Assembly (NCBI GenBank): GCA_014529385.2
Contig: CM043948.1
Location: 80,342,760 to 80,406,759 of the forward strand
Direction of reading: 5' to 3'
DNA from: Adiantum capillus-veneris
Lineage: Eukaryota; Streptophyta; Polypodiopsida; Polypodiales; Pteridaceae
DNA: 64,000 nt
Numbering within the stretch: position 1 is the first letter of the stretch; each line of letters opens with the position of its first letter. The notes under the pieces were generated by a model. That model was not told where the DNA came from. It did no database searches and saw only the letters and a list, made by a program, of their open reading frames with translations. Positions 22,081 through 31,808 of the stretch are shown here, in pieces. A program made the translations under genes and the position numbers.

Positions 22081-22890
22081 AGTTAAGACACAATCATCAT
22101 ATATGCTCCTACTTCTTGAGTCAGGATCTCTTCCAATTGAGGTTATGGGCATGGAAAGGGTTGTGGAGTACATGATAAAGATGCGTCAAAACCCCTCACA
22201 TCGACTTCCTACAATTGCATGGGAAGCAAGCAAAAAAGTTTAAAAGACGCATAAAAGCAAGATCTTGAGCACGGGATGGATGCAAGACATAAAGAAGTGG
22301 TTTGGGAGATGGGATGCATTACACTTGCTACATGATGCTTCAATTGACTCTCAAGTGAATGAAGCTTTTCTACAACGCCAATGTATTACGGCTTGGGAGA
22401 AATCTGGTGGGTCACGCTTCATACATTACACCACCTATATTGCCCCCAACTACAAAACCATGTTCTTCGCTGAGAGAGGAAACCGTACTCACACTTACAT
22501 GCTTGAGCCTATTCCCTTGTCCGCGATACGCACTATCGCAGCAATTCGGCTTAGCTCCCATTTCCTTCGATGCGAGATAGGGCGTCCGGGCAATGGAGAA
22601 GAGTCAAATCGATTGTGCACATTATGCTCATTGCAAGTTCGAGAGTCTGAGTACCACACACTACTAGAGTGCTCAGCTTTTGATCACATCCGAACTTGCT
22701 TCTCTCACATTTTCAGCCATAACTTAGACCTACACACTTTCCTCTCCCAGCCAAACTGTGGGCTCTCCATTGCGACTCTCATCACTACAATTTTGGAGCA
22801 TCGAGAGTCACTCATCAGCCATACACATACTACATCACATATAACTTTGGTCCCATAGGTCATATTTGACCTCCGAGGACGATAATAAAA

Positions 22891-22933
<43 letters not shown>

Positions 22934-23385
22934 AATGTAGATAACAATCCCTACCTTTGAATGCATGCCCTCAAAGCAAGATCGACCTAAATTGATGTGC
23001 GGACATGTGAAACTTCTCCTTTTTCTCAACCGTTTTTAAAAATAAAAACTTACATAAATTTATAAAAAGTATCAATATTGGTTTTGAAAAAAACCCTTTG
23101 ATAAAACAAAGCCAAAAATATCATTAAAAATCAAATTAATATTAATTAACAAAATTTTCACCAAAATTATGTTTACTTGCCTAGGTGGAGTGAAACTAAA
23201 TTTATACATTTATTCTATGTATAGTTGAAAGTCTTTGGTCTTTACATTGTAAATTTTGAAAGGCTTTTTATTTCCCTATGCATGTCAAACCTACCCTTCA
23301 CTTTTGCATTTTACATTAGATGTTTGGTCTAAACTTTTGTGAAGTGAACCAATGCATGACAAGTGGATGGCTTCTTCTTGCTTGA
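18942..23385. repeat. Higher-order repeat: 1863-bp unit, two tandem copies
   Basis: Copy 1 spans about 18942-20804 and copy 2 about 20805-23385, offset by 1863 bp at their starts. Each holds three related ~0.5-kb monomers beginning gggtggcacat(a/g)gttta. Each monomer contains a gagtccccatga(a/g)ct word, a (CT)n tract and then caatgacatgt or caataatgtag. CT tracts lie at 19268-19319, 19784-19838, 20307-20340, 21131-21178, 21543-21585 and 22037-22078/22895-22930. The middle monomer of copy 2 lacks about 110 bp present in copy 1. Copy 2 is longer because of the LINE fragment at 22079-22890. Confidence 0.9.
22079..22890 (+). pseudogene. LINE-derived C-terminal fragment inside a (CT)n tract
   Basis: Plus-strand translation gives a typical LINE pol C-terminal region: LPIEVMGMERVVEYMIKMRQ, SHRLPTIAWEA, RLSSHFLRCEIGRPGNGEES, then a zinc-binding CTLCSLQVRESEYHTLLEC. 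The open stretch 22265-22858 (197 codons) covers the second half, and stops separate it from the first. The sequence lies exactly between two halves of a CT tract that is uninterrupted in the other repeat copy (20307-20340). An AATAAAA-like run precedes the right CT tract. It is a 5'-truncated insertion with no RT catalytic core. Confidence 0.75.
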
Positions 23386-23416
23386 AATTTTAAGCTTCAT
23401 ATAAGTATAGTATAGA

Positions 23417-24880
23417 TGAGTGCCCACTATCTTATTTCAATCAATCAACATTTTAAATCTATCAAAAAATACTTAAAAATACAAATCAATTTTATTCCTT
23501 ATTTAGTCAACAAAAAGAGAAGTGATCTCTATAGCCTTTGCCCTTTGAGCTGACCAAAAAATTTCTTTTGTTGCGCAGCCTGGCCCGCCTAGCCCACTGC
23601 CTTTAGGCTTTCTTTTGTGAGTTTTTTTTCCTTTTGCTTTTGAGCAAACTCCACCAAAACTAATGGCCCACCTTTTTTTCCCCTTTTTGAACTTATAGCC
23701 AAGGGGGTTTTTAGGCCTGGTTTCCCCACACTGTCGGTGCTCGTATGTGCATGAGTTTGTTGAACCCCCTTCTCTCCAAGCCACACCCTACAAACTCCAC
23801 TTCATTCAGACCGCCTCACGGCCTCAAACGGTGTGTCCCAAACATGGAAAAAAGCATCCGACCATCCATGTTCGCTACAAATTGCCAACCTCGGCGAAGC
23901 ATATCTCTATGCTCCGGACTCCGATTCAGGTGCCATCGACTCCGAATAGCATCACATGTTGCATACTACCCACCAGACACCTAGCGAGCTCGAGAAAACA
24001 CCAAATGGCACGTTTCCCAATGCGGCTTAACCGCCTCGAAACTGGCCCCTGTCAAAACTTGATTGTCCATAACTTTCCATCCAGAAGCCTGATTTTCAAT
24101 CCGAAAAGACCGGCGTGTTCCACAACTCGAGCACTTCCCGTGTATCATTTCGCACCCGCCTTGACCAACCACCTGTACCCTCCCAATCCGGCGAGGATCT
24201 GCAAACGCATCCCACTTCAACCTGCCATATCTTGCACATCCGGGCTCCGTTTGACGAGCCGTCTGGATCAGCTTCTAGAGCACATCAAGCATCACATTTC
24301 GGCACACAAAACCATCACTTCGGACACATGAGGCCACCATCCAATTTAGCACCTGGCAGCATACCATCGGCCTAAAAAGCCACATCAAACATACATTTCC
24401 ACATCCACCTCACTGCAGCCACACTTCATATCCGCACTACCACCATACCATGCACCAACTTGCATATATATCATTACATGGGCCATCTTCTACCATCGAC
24501 AGCATTTGACTGTACCAACGTGCGAATAGAAAAGAACAGACTTTTAACACTTCAATAACAATTGAATTGAAAGAGAGAGAGAGAGAGACGACATGCAGCA
24601 CGAAGTGGCGGAATTCCACCCCAGAGAGTATTGGCCCCAAACCTTGGTGCCCCTTTCGGTATTTCTTTATATTGCATCAACACAGTACAAGCCGGTACTC
24701 CAAACTCTACACCTTCTCCAGGAAGCATGCTAGAGAATGAGCCCTAACCTCATATTTAAAGGCCCTTGGCCTAAAAAGAAATTACAGTGAAAAGCCTTCA
24801 AAACTCAAAAGCTCTTGGTCCAAAAAGCAATGCCAAAAGCAGCCAGCTTTTTGTAAATTGCGCTGGCGTCCGTACGTCAG
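23417..24880. other. Unassigned GC-richer block
   Basis: From 23740 to 24420 the composition shifts to GC-richer and both strands stay open for long stretches (plus 23747-24331, minus 23981-24220). Neither translation shows a domain I recognise, and both are Cys/His/Pro/Arg-rich in a way typical of spurious frames. It may be LTR or internal sequence of an unidentified element. Confidence 0.4.
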
Positions 24881-24888
24881 CAAATCAA

Positions 24889-25012
24889 GGTTAGGGTTAG
24901 GGTTAGGGTTTCTAATTTTAGGGTTATGGTTTTGGCAAAATTAGGGTTTCAGGTAGAATTAGGGTTTTTGATTTTAGGGTTAGGGTTTCAATAAAATTAG
25001 GGTTGTAATGGT
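24889..25012 (+). repeat. Interstitial telomere-like repeat block
   Basis: Begins GGTTAGGGTTAGGGTTAGGG and continues with scattered (t)ttagggtt words spaced by attttagg and caaaattagg over ~120 bp. The perfect part is the TTAGGG form, while TTTAGGG, the commoner plant form, also occurs. Interspersed degenerate copies argue against a recent telomere fusion. Confidence 0.7.
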
Positions 25013-25019
25013 GCTCGTC

Positions 25020-26985
25020 CCCATTACAACACATGAAACTACTTGGGTGAACGAGGATCTTTTCATCGACTATCTAGATTTGCTAGCCTCATAGAAGGAG
25101 GCCATGTAGCTCGGTACTTGTACCTCACCTTAAGCAAGAGGGGATGTCACGTGCACATGACTCTGTGTGCCACATAGATATGCTTCATCGACTTCTAGAC
25201 CCAGTTTTCCACTTATCACTAAATAGGAGTGTCTAGAATCCTAGGAGGATTAGTACCAAAAAAATTGTGAGCCTGTTTGCAAGACCTACATGCCTGGACC
25301 AGCCCATTAGATTAGGCTTTTCAGTTTTGGAATCCTCTTGCATAAATGGTTTGTACATGCGTTTTGAAAAATGTTAGTACACTTTGGTGGGCATCTGGCA
25401 TGACGTGCATGTAGTTTTAGGTTAGAGGAATCCAATGATCCATTCCTCGTGTTGATCGGATTTCCGACTGGACAAATGTGCGACAGTTTCACCCAGAAAC
25501 TTTACCAAATTGGAGTTCATTTAGTAAACCATTTTAATGATTTATTTTATAATTATGTGTTCCAGTTTTTCCCTACCTAAGCCTTAATGAGTTTATAACC
25601 AATAGACCTCACCAATAAAGGGGTAGCTAGAGCTAGCGTTTTGGCATCAGATGAAGTGGCCTTGGCGTTTTGCAGAGCATCAGAGCAGCTAGCGTTTTAG
25701 CCAACATTTTGCATCAACCTTGGCGATTTGCATCCACAGCTGTAGATCATCCCTAGTGCTTGAAAATTCTGCGGGGTAGCTAGCGTTTTCATATTTCAGC
25801 CCCGGTGTATCTCAAAAAACAGCTTGAATCTGCTTTCGCGAGTTTCCCGTTGTAGTTCGATACTTCGGAAGCCTACTGAGCCTCTCCCCAACAATTCCCT
25901 CGCTGCTTCGAGTGCTCTCATTGTTGCCCATCATCGACATCATCAAGATCTACATTTTGAGCCCTTCATTCCTAACATCGGGAGCGGGAATCATCCCCAT
26001 ATCTATCCCTTCGTAGCCATCAGCAATCCCACATCAAGACGGATCCAAAGGTGCATCAAATCAGCCCCGGAGGTGCTTCATCTTGGAGAGTTATTGAGGT
26101 GACATTCCCCATTCGATTCAGTAGAGTCTACACTTGAGGTATTGCATTCCATTTACGCAATCAAAAGCTCCCTCTACACATCTCTACCACTCTTCTCTCA
26201 TTCCCCTCTTCAAGGAAAGTAAAAGGAACCATCATTCATGCTAAAGCAATCATTAACGCAAGTGTAAAACCTAGATCTTCACCATTTCAATTCTGTTCAA
26301 CCTGACACAGAATGAGTACTTTTAGAAAATATTGGTTGTGTGACTTGTGAGTCTATTGAGTTAGGAGATTCTTGTTCTCCAAGAGTGAGCTTTTTACTTC
26401 CCAGACATCTGGTATATTGTTCGACCTCGGAATTTGTTGCAAATATCCTCGTCCACGAAATCATCATTTTACAATTGCAGATTGCTCACTCCAGCTCCCT
26501 ACTGGGCTGTTGTCCTTTCTAGGAGATCAGAAGAGGTGATAAATCATAAGAGTTATAACATCTCTCCAGATTCGTCTAATCCATCCCGATATCTCCTAGG
26601 GAGAGGTGATAAGGAGTGAAGGTAGTTTTGTGGTTGTGACCAGCCAAAGTGAGGTGGTTTTCTCATGTCGGGACTTTCCAACCAGAGGTAGCTCAAGGTC
26701 TTGATTCATTCCATTGCCATATATGCTCTTGCAGGTTGGGAGTATTTATCCCAAGTCTTGTCCTATTTTTCCCTCGAGCCCTATGGTCCTATATTTCCTT
26801 TTCTCCCCCGTTTCTTCATATTAACCCCTATTTTAGTAGGTCATGCACTAGAGGAGTGGGTCGGACAGTTTGCCTCTTTCATTATACAGGGAGCAAGGGG
26901 TACCTCCTCTAGACATACCAAACAGAGCCCAGCAAGGGGCGTCCTATTGGGGCAGCCCCTAGGGGTGCAGATCGGGCAATCGTGA
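25020..26985. other. Unassigned DNA
   Basis: The phrase agctagcgttttggc recurs with variation between 25625 and 25790. Short open stretches at 25824-26102 and 26649-26985 on the plus strand lack recognisable domains. No gene is supported. Confidence 0.4.
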
Positions 26986-26991
26986 CCATGA

Positions 26992-27343
26992 AAAGGCATC
27001 TTCCTTAGCATTTTTGGCTCGGCTTAGTGACGTTTTCTAGATCTGCCCTATAGTTCCCTCTTCAATCTCTTGCCACAACCATGTTGGGCATGTCTTGCAA
27101 ATAATGCACTCCAAGAGACTAACATTCCGGAGAGGATGCCCATCAAAAACTTTTCGTGCTTTCATGCAAAGGCATCTTCCTTAGCATTTTTGGCTCGGCT
27201 CGGTGACGTTTTCCAGATCTGCCCTATAGTTCCCTCCTCAATCTCTTGCCACAAGCATGTTGGGCATATCTTGCAAATATTGCACTCCAAGAGACAACAT
27301 TCCAGAGAGGATGCCCATCAAAAACTTTTCGTGCTTTCGTGAT
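26992..27343. repeat. Tandem duplication within the PPR relic, 176-bp period
   Basis: Copies at 26992-27167 and 27168-27343 begin aaaggcatcttccttagcat and end near cttttcgtgcttt. They differ by scattered substitutions and a small indel. Confidence 0.9.
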
Positions 27344-27841
27344 GGCACCGTATTTGGCACACATATCGACCAAAGCACCGCCAAGGACATCTTTCTCATA
27401 GAGCCCCTGACTAACAATCTTATCGAGAATTCTCACCCATGTCAATACTTTGTGTAAGGCCAAAAGCCTCTAAGGTGCAAGCATAGGTGATCGCATCTCA
27501 AGAGAGACCTTCCCTTTGCATCCAATAAAAAACCGCCCACAGCTTCCTTGCCACAATCATGTTGGGAATTATCCTGCAGTCAATGCGCTCCAAGAGACGG
27601 CATCCCGAAGTCAAAGCATTGCCAAGCACAACATATTTCTCATGAATTCTCTCACCCATGTGAAGAACTTGCATATAAAGACACTAGCCTTCAAGGTGCA
27701 GCATAGATGAATGGATTTGGAGGAGTGTGTTTTCCCCTTCACATCTAGTTGCTGCAGCCATGTTGAGCATATCCAACATTCAACGTGCTCTAGGAGACGA
27801 CATCCCTAGGAGGCTGCCTATCAAGAACTTTTCATGGTTAA

Positions 27842-28219
27842 GAGGGCTCCCCCATAGGCCCTCTAAGGGCGCTTTTGAGGGGCTCTTTAAATCCTAAGAG
27901 GTAGACCCATACACCCTTTATTTTTTCCAAAAATGTAGGGCATTTTCAAAACGCCTTTAGGTTGGGGCGGTCTTTCAACTACCCCCTAGATACAAAAGGG
28001 CCCTTGTTTTCAAGAAATGACTTGTTATTGTAGGTGACTCTACCTTTTGACCTCCTACACTAGGTTTTCGCATTGTCCTTTTCCCAAATTGGACCCTTCA
28101 AAACGTGACTTGCTTCCTATGGGGATGTGTTATTCTTAAAATGCGACTATTAAAAGTTTTGATGTGTTAGTCTTAAAATGCGACTATTAAAAGTTTTGAG
28201 AGCCTAGGGGGGAGCCCTC
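27842..28219. mobile_element. MITE with TAA target duplication (PIF/Harbinger-like)
   Basis: Terminal inverted repeats begin GAGGGCTCCCCC and end GGGGGGAGCCCTC. Imperfect pairing continues for about 20 bp. The flanks are TAA at 27839-27841 and 28220-28222, a 3-bp target duplication of the TWA type used by PIF/Harbinger. There is no coding capacity in 378 bp. Internally, aaaatgcgactattaaaagt occurs twice. It sits in the PPR relic. Confidence 0.7.
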
Positions 28220-28433
28220 TAAGTAAGGGCACCACATTTGACATACATCAATCAAAGCACCACCAAGCCGAGCATCTTTCTCCAACATCCCATACTAGCA
28301 ATCTCATCGTGAATTCTATGTAAAGGTCTTAAGTAAGGCCACATGCTTTCTGAGGTGCACGCATAGGTGCTTGCATTTGGAAAAAGGTTTTCCCTTTGCA
28401 TCCAGTTAAAGAGCCCTCAGAGCCAGTTCACAT

Positions 28434-28815
28434 GAGGAGATGGTTTGCAACAAGTTGGCAACTTTTTGGAAACCATTTTGTTCACGTGGAAAAAATTTGA
28501 GAAGGGGTTGGCAACAAGTTTGCGACCGGTTCCTTTTTCGCTCCACCCTTGGGAGGAGAAGCAAGAATGCAACCAAAGAAAAAGACAAATTGCGACCACC
28601 TTTTCTTAGAAGTGTTTTATCAAAAGAATCCCTTTGGAGCTTTTTATAGAAACGTGCGCTCACCTTTTCCACTCTCTCTCTTGTCTTTTTTCTTCCCAAC
28701 AAAACAAAAAGGTCCTCAAGGGAGCCTCCACGTGAACTTGAGTGCACCCGGTTGCCTCAAGTTCACCCGGTTGCCGGTTGCCAACTAGTTGCCAACCCCA
28801 CCTTCATGTGAACTG
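28434..28815. mobile_element. Second MITE in the PPR relic
   Basis: Ends read CAGTTCACATGAGG and, inverted, CAGTTCACATGAAGG, and a further inverted word GTTGGCAAC lies inside each end. It interrupts PPR sequence (tccagttaaagagcc ... caatctcttgccac). Flanking 8-mers are only weakly alike, so a hAT assignment is tentative. Confidence 0.5.
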
Positions 28816-29190
28816 CCTCTCAATCTCTTGCCACAGCCATGTTGACAATTAATGCACTCCAAGAGAACATTCCGGAGAAGATGCCCATCAGAAACTTTTA
28901 GTGCTTTCATGATGGCGCCATATTTGGCAAACATATCGACCAAGGCACGGCCACGAAGGACATCTTTCTCAAAGAGCCCTCGACTAGCAATCTCATCGGA
29001 GAGCACTTTACGTAACACTACAAGCCTTTAAGGTGCAATTGCACATGGGTGATTGCATCTCAAGAGAGGCCTTCCCTTTGCATCCGGTAAAAAACCACCC
29101 ACAGCTCCCTTGCCACAACCATGTTGGAAATTATCCTGCGCTCCTAGAGACGAAATCCTAGAGAGAATGCCCATCAAAAACTTTTTGTGG

Positions 29191-29899
29191 TGCTGGTGAC
29201 CCGACACTAGAAGAAAGAGATGCCAATCTCATGATCGAGGCAAGAAATTGTTCTCTTATTGGAAGAGGCATCCGATGGCTCTGAACATTGTTTTGATCTC
29301 AGAATTTTCTTCAAAACTTCTTAGCCCAATGCCATGGTGTCTGTTCACGACGAGCAGCTTCGGATAGACCTACATGGTGTTCCAATTTCAAAGATGATGT
29401 TTGATCGACAGAGCTACTCATAATTTTCTTGATCCAACCGGCTGTTGGCAAAATTAGAAAGGTAGGCAATATTACCATTTGAAATGCTAAGCAACATGAA
29501 TTGACAAGGTGCACGGATTTTAAATGCCAAAAGATAGCTAACGGAGTAATCACTTCACATATTGCTTTTTTTTTTTTTTTTTGTCATCGGGCCGACGATC
29601 CCCTGCCCCCAATCGTACCTAGCTAGGTATGCGGCGCCTCTCGAGCAGAAGCTCATGATGTTATGCATTGTATGAAAACCACTGAGAAAGACTCCTTTTT
29701 CCTACATGAGAAAATTTCTAAATCTTGTCTGTGTGTGTGTATGTGCGTTTGGGGGAGGGGGCACTAAGTTGAAGAATTTATGCAACACCATGAATAAAGA
29801 GGTGGCATTTGATTCCAATGATTGCGTTCATCATAGACACTTGCCAAACAACAATTCAAAGGTCAAATTGCAAGAACAATGGTTCAAAAACCCTTCTCC
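29191..29899. other. Unassigned flank with poly-T and a partial foldback MITE
   Basis: Contains 17 T at 29566-29582, immediately followed by one half of the foldback MITE family (29583 to about 29736: atcccctgcccccaatcgta, then agaagctcatgatgtt, then cctacatgagaaaatttcta). A TG-rich run follows at 29732-29748. No gene is seen. Confidence 0.55.
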
Positions 29900-30133
29900 T
29901 TAATTAACATGGGAGTGAGTCCAAAGGCCCAAAAGACCATGCTTAATGTGTGAAGGTAGGAAAAAGGTAACAAAATATCTTAAACTCTCAAAGGTAGCTG
30001 CCTCTAGGCGCCCCAACATAAACCTAATCTTTTCAGAGCTGTAGATGGGACCGATGATGGGTAATATTTGGATAATTGGATCGCGTTCGAAAAAATCGCG
30101 TTGAAGCTTGATACGTTTTAGCACCTTGCCATT
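29900..30133 (-). CDS. NTF2-like (SnoaL-fold) protein, exon 2
   Basis: Exon 2 starts after a consensus acceptor (TTTTTTTGCAG at 30144-30134) in phase 0 and runs 77 codons to TAA. It encodes NGKVLKRIKLQRDFFERDP, then IIQILPIIGPIYSSEKIRFM and LGRLEAATF, matching the C-terminal half of a plant-conserved family annotated as SigF-like NTF2-like proteins (pattern xQRDFFxxDPxxxxLPxxGxxYxSExxRxxxG). The strand, phase and family order all fit exon 1 at 31737-31390. The C-terminal tail after residue ~170 (FLPSHIKHGLLGLWTHSHVN) is not one I can match. The molecular function of this family is not established. The fold often binds small ligands or mediates dimerisation. Confidence 0.75.
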   Translation of the reverse strand, partial: NGKVLKRIKLQRDFFERDPIIQILPIIGPIYSSEKIRFMLGRLEAATFESLRYFVTFFLPSHIKHGLLGLWTHSHVN

Positions 30134-30332
30134 CTGCAAAAAAAGCGAAGCGGTCAGAACCAACAATATTCAAGGCAATGTATTATGCAAGAGGAAAAAC
30201 GAAAATAGAAGATTATGATCAATTATGTCAAATCTCAATGTGGACTAATTGCTTAAAATGCTTCTATTAAGCGATGTACCTGACTCGATTGTAAGGTGTA
30301 TTAATACAAAGTTAGGAACATTTGGTGCACAC

Positions 30333-30545
30333 CAGTGTTCGGGAAAAATCAGGTTTGCAAACATACAAAATTCCTTTCATTGAATTTTCCAAGAGGAAAT
30401 TTAAAAAAATTAAGTTACTTTTTCAGGTTCTCACTATTTTTCTCTATTTTGGGGCGGAATTTCTCCCTTTCCGCTTGCGCTCAACCGGCATTTTGGAAAT
30501 TGAAAACAGCACGATATTAAGTTGACACATTTTTCCCAAACACTG
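30333..30545. mobile_element. hAT-like MITE with 8-bp target duplication
   Basis: The termini are CAGTGTTCGGGAAAAAT and, inverted, CAGTGTTTGGGAAAAAT. The flanking 8-mers are GTGCACAC (30325-30332) and GTGCACGC (30546-30553), seven of eight identical. CAG-type ends with an 8-bp duplication are the hAT signature. It is 213 bp and has no coding capacity. Related decayed copies lie at 1-215, 15225-15540 and near 30755. Confidence 0.85.
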
Positions 30546-30813
30546 GTGCACGCAAGTGAAGTCTCATAACATCACTACGAATCCCTAGAATACACATGTC
30601 AAACAGAATTCCACTCTGTTTTTTCAAAGAGCAAATTTTAGACATATGACCTATTGTTTCATACTATTACAAATTTCCTTAAATTTCAACTTGTCAGGTG
30701 GAATAATTCCTTTTCCCATTGCTTGGGACCGCCTGCATTATTGAATTCGCATGCGGGCACGATTGTAAGCTGAGATGCACTTTGCCCGAATACTAATGAG
30801 AGCATGCATGCAT

Positions 30814-31193
30814 CACAAGAAGATGTAGAAATTCTCTCATGTAGGAAAAGGGAGCCTTTTTCAGTGTTTTCCATACAAGACATAACATCATGAGCTTCTG
30901 TTCCGGAGGCACGGCATACCTAGCTAGGTACGATTGGGGGCAGGGGTATTTCCGGAGGCACGGCATACCTAGCTAGGTACGATTGGGGGCAGGGGTACGA
31001 TTGGGGGCGGTCCCCTGCCCCCAATCGTACCTAGCTAGGTATGTCGTGCCTCCGGAACAGAAGCTCACCAATAGTACCCTTGCCCCCAATCATACCTAGC
31101 TAGGTATGCCGTGCCTCCGGAACAGAAGCTCATGATGTTGAGGTAAGTCATAATGTGGAAATTATTGTGAGAATCTGTCCAAAACTTCTTGTG
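30814..31193. mobile_element. Foldback MITE, CACTA-like, copy in intron
   Basis: Ends are CACAAGAAG (30814) and CTTCTTGTG (to 31193). The interior folds on itself through repeated arms: agcttctgttccggaggc, then acggcatacctagctaggta, then cgattgggggcaggggt, which occur twice in each direction. This copy is longer than the others because the arm segment is duplicated. No exact target duplication is visible. Confidence 0.75.
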
Positions 31194-31389
31194 AATCCTA
31201 AGGCATATCCTACAACTTATATGCATTAAAAGACATGATTATTATGTACATAGGATCAATTAACAATTTGCCTGCTCGCCCAAGATTAGTGATGGTAAAT
31301 ATGTGTCATGTAATTGTCAAGGGATGGTTTCATAAACAGAGAGTAAAAAACCTGCTTAAAGCAAACAGAATCAAGGAATGCATAGTTAC

Positions 31390-31737
31390 CGGTTGAGGCC
31401 AATCCTCAAGATGTATATGAATGAGTATCTCCATCGAGACCTCACGGCCGAGGGATATCCAAGGTCGCGAGAAGACAAGGACTTTGACAGCCATGTGATC
31501 GGTTGTGCGATCGTAGAGGACCTTCTGCACTGCAACAGCTTCATAATTGAAGCATGCATGGAACCATTGGTAGACAGCAATAATATCCTCCACCCCCGTG
31601 TAGACATCGACGAGGTAGTGATGGAGGCGTGCATCAGGCGCATAAAAGTGGCGCACCACTTCAGCCTGCTGCTTGAAGGAAGGTCTTCCTACCAAACCAC
31701 GCACAACATCTACAATCTCAGTTTTGGGGTCTTCCAT
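31390..31737 (-). CDS. NTF2-like (SnoaL-fold) protein, exon 1
   Basis: 116 codons from ATG at 31737 to a GT donor at 31389. The protein begins MEDPKTEIVDVVRGLVGRPS, followed by QQAEVVRHFYAPDARLHHYL, IIAVYQWFHACFNYEA and VSMEILIHIHLEDWPQP, the N-terminal half of the plant SigF-like NTF2-like family. Joined to exon 2 the product is 193 residues, the usual length. Reading through the donor gives only 19 more codons before a stop. An in-frame ATG at 31857 would add 40 residues, mostly SL, VC and AR dipeptides encoded by the microsatellite at 31739-31805. I prefer 31737 because the family homology starts there. The exon-intron structure and lack of stops suggest an intact gene. Confidence 0.78.
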
Positions 31738-31738
31738 T

Positions 31739-31753
31739 GCGCGCGCGCGCGCG

Positions 31754-31805
<52 letters not shown>
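31739..31805. repeat. Compound microsatellite abutting the NTF2-like start codon
   Basis: On the gene's strand the order is (CT)n, (GT)n, (GC)n, ending two bases before the ATG at 31737. It lies in the presumed 5' untranslated leader. Confidence 0.95.

Positions 31806-31808
<3 letters not shown>

Larger units (their letters stand above)
16094..23416 (-). mobile_element. Candidate non-autonomous Helitron
   Basis: On the minus strand the left limit reads GCAACGCGCGGGTCACATA then CTAG followed by T, the form of a plant Helitron 3' end (GC-rich hairpin, CTAG, host T). The right limit reads host A then TCTATACTATACTTATATGA, like a plant Helitron 5' end. An inner TCTATACTATATATAATGG at 17258 could instead bound a shorter 1.2-kb element. 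No Rep/helicase frame exists. The cargo is the higher-order repeat and a LINE fragment. Helitrons have no target duplication, so the call rests on the termini alone. Confidence 0.45.
26992..29190 (-). pseudogene. Decayed PPR protein sequence, interrupted by MITEs
   Basis: On the minus strand several fragments match plant pentatricopeptide repeats. Examples are GLYEKDVLGGALVDMCAKYG followed by ITKARKVFDGHPLWNVVSWS (27463-27224) and GLFEKDVLRGRALVDMFAKYG (29018-28785). Further pieces of the same motif chain are at about 27700-27480, 28400-28220 and 29180-29040. Stops and frameshifts break every fragment. The pieces repeat the same part of the motif chain, so this is a cluster of duplicated relics rather than one gene. 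Intact relatives bind organellar RNA in a sequence-specific manner. Two MITEs (27842-28219, 28434-28815) split it. Confidence 0.75.
30134..31389 (-). other. Intron of the NTF2-like gene, rich in MITEs
   Basis: Donor CCG|GTAACT at 31389 and acceptor TTGCAG at 30134, phase 0, 1256 bp. It contains a complete hAT-like MITE (30333-30545), a foldback CACTA-like MITE (30814-31193) and a further MITE-family fragment near 30755-30790. Together these form about half of the intron. Confidence 0.7.

Noticed and set aside
23747-24331. 194-codon plus-strand frame
   Set aside because: No recognisable domain, and the opposite strand is open as well. Composition (His/Pro/Arg/Cys) suggests a chance frame in GC-rich DNA.
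27341-27463. Functional PPR gene
   Set aside because: Every PPR fragment in the window is interrupted by stops, frameshifts or insertions, and none has a start plus a run of intact repeats.
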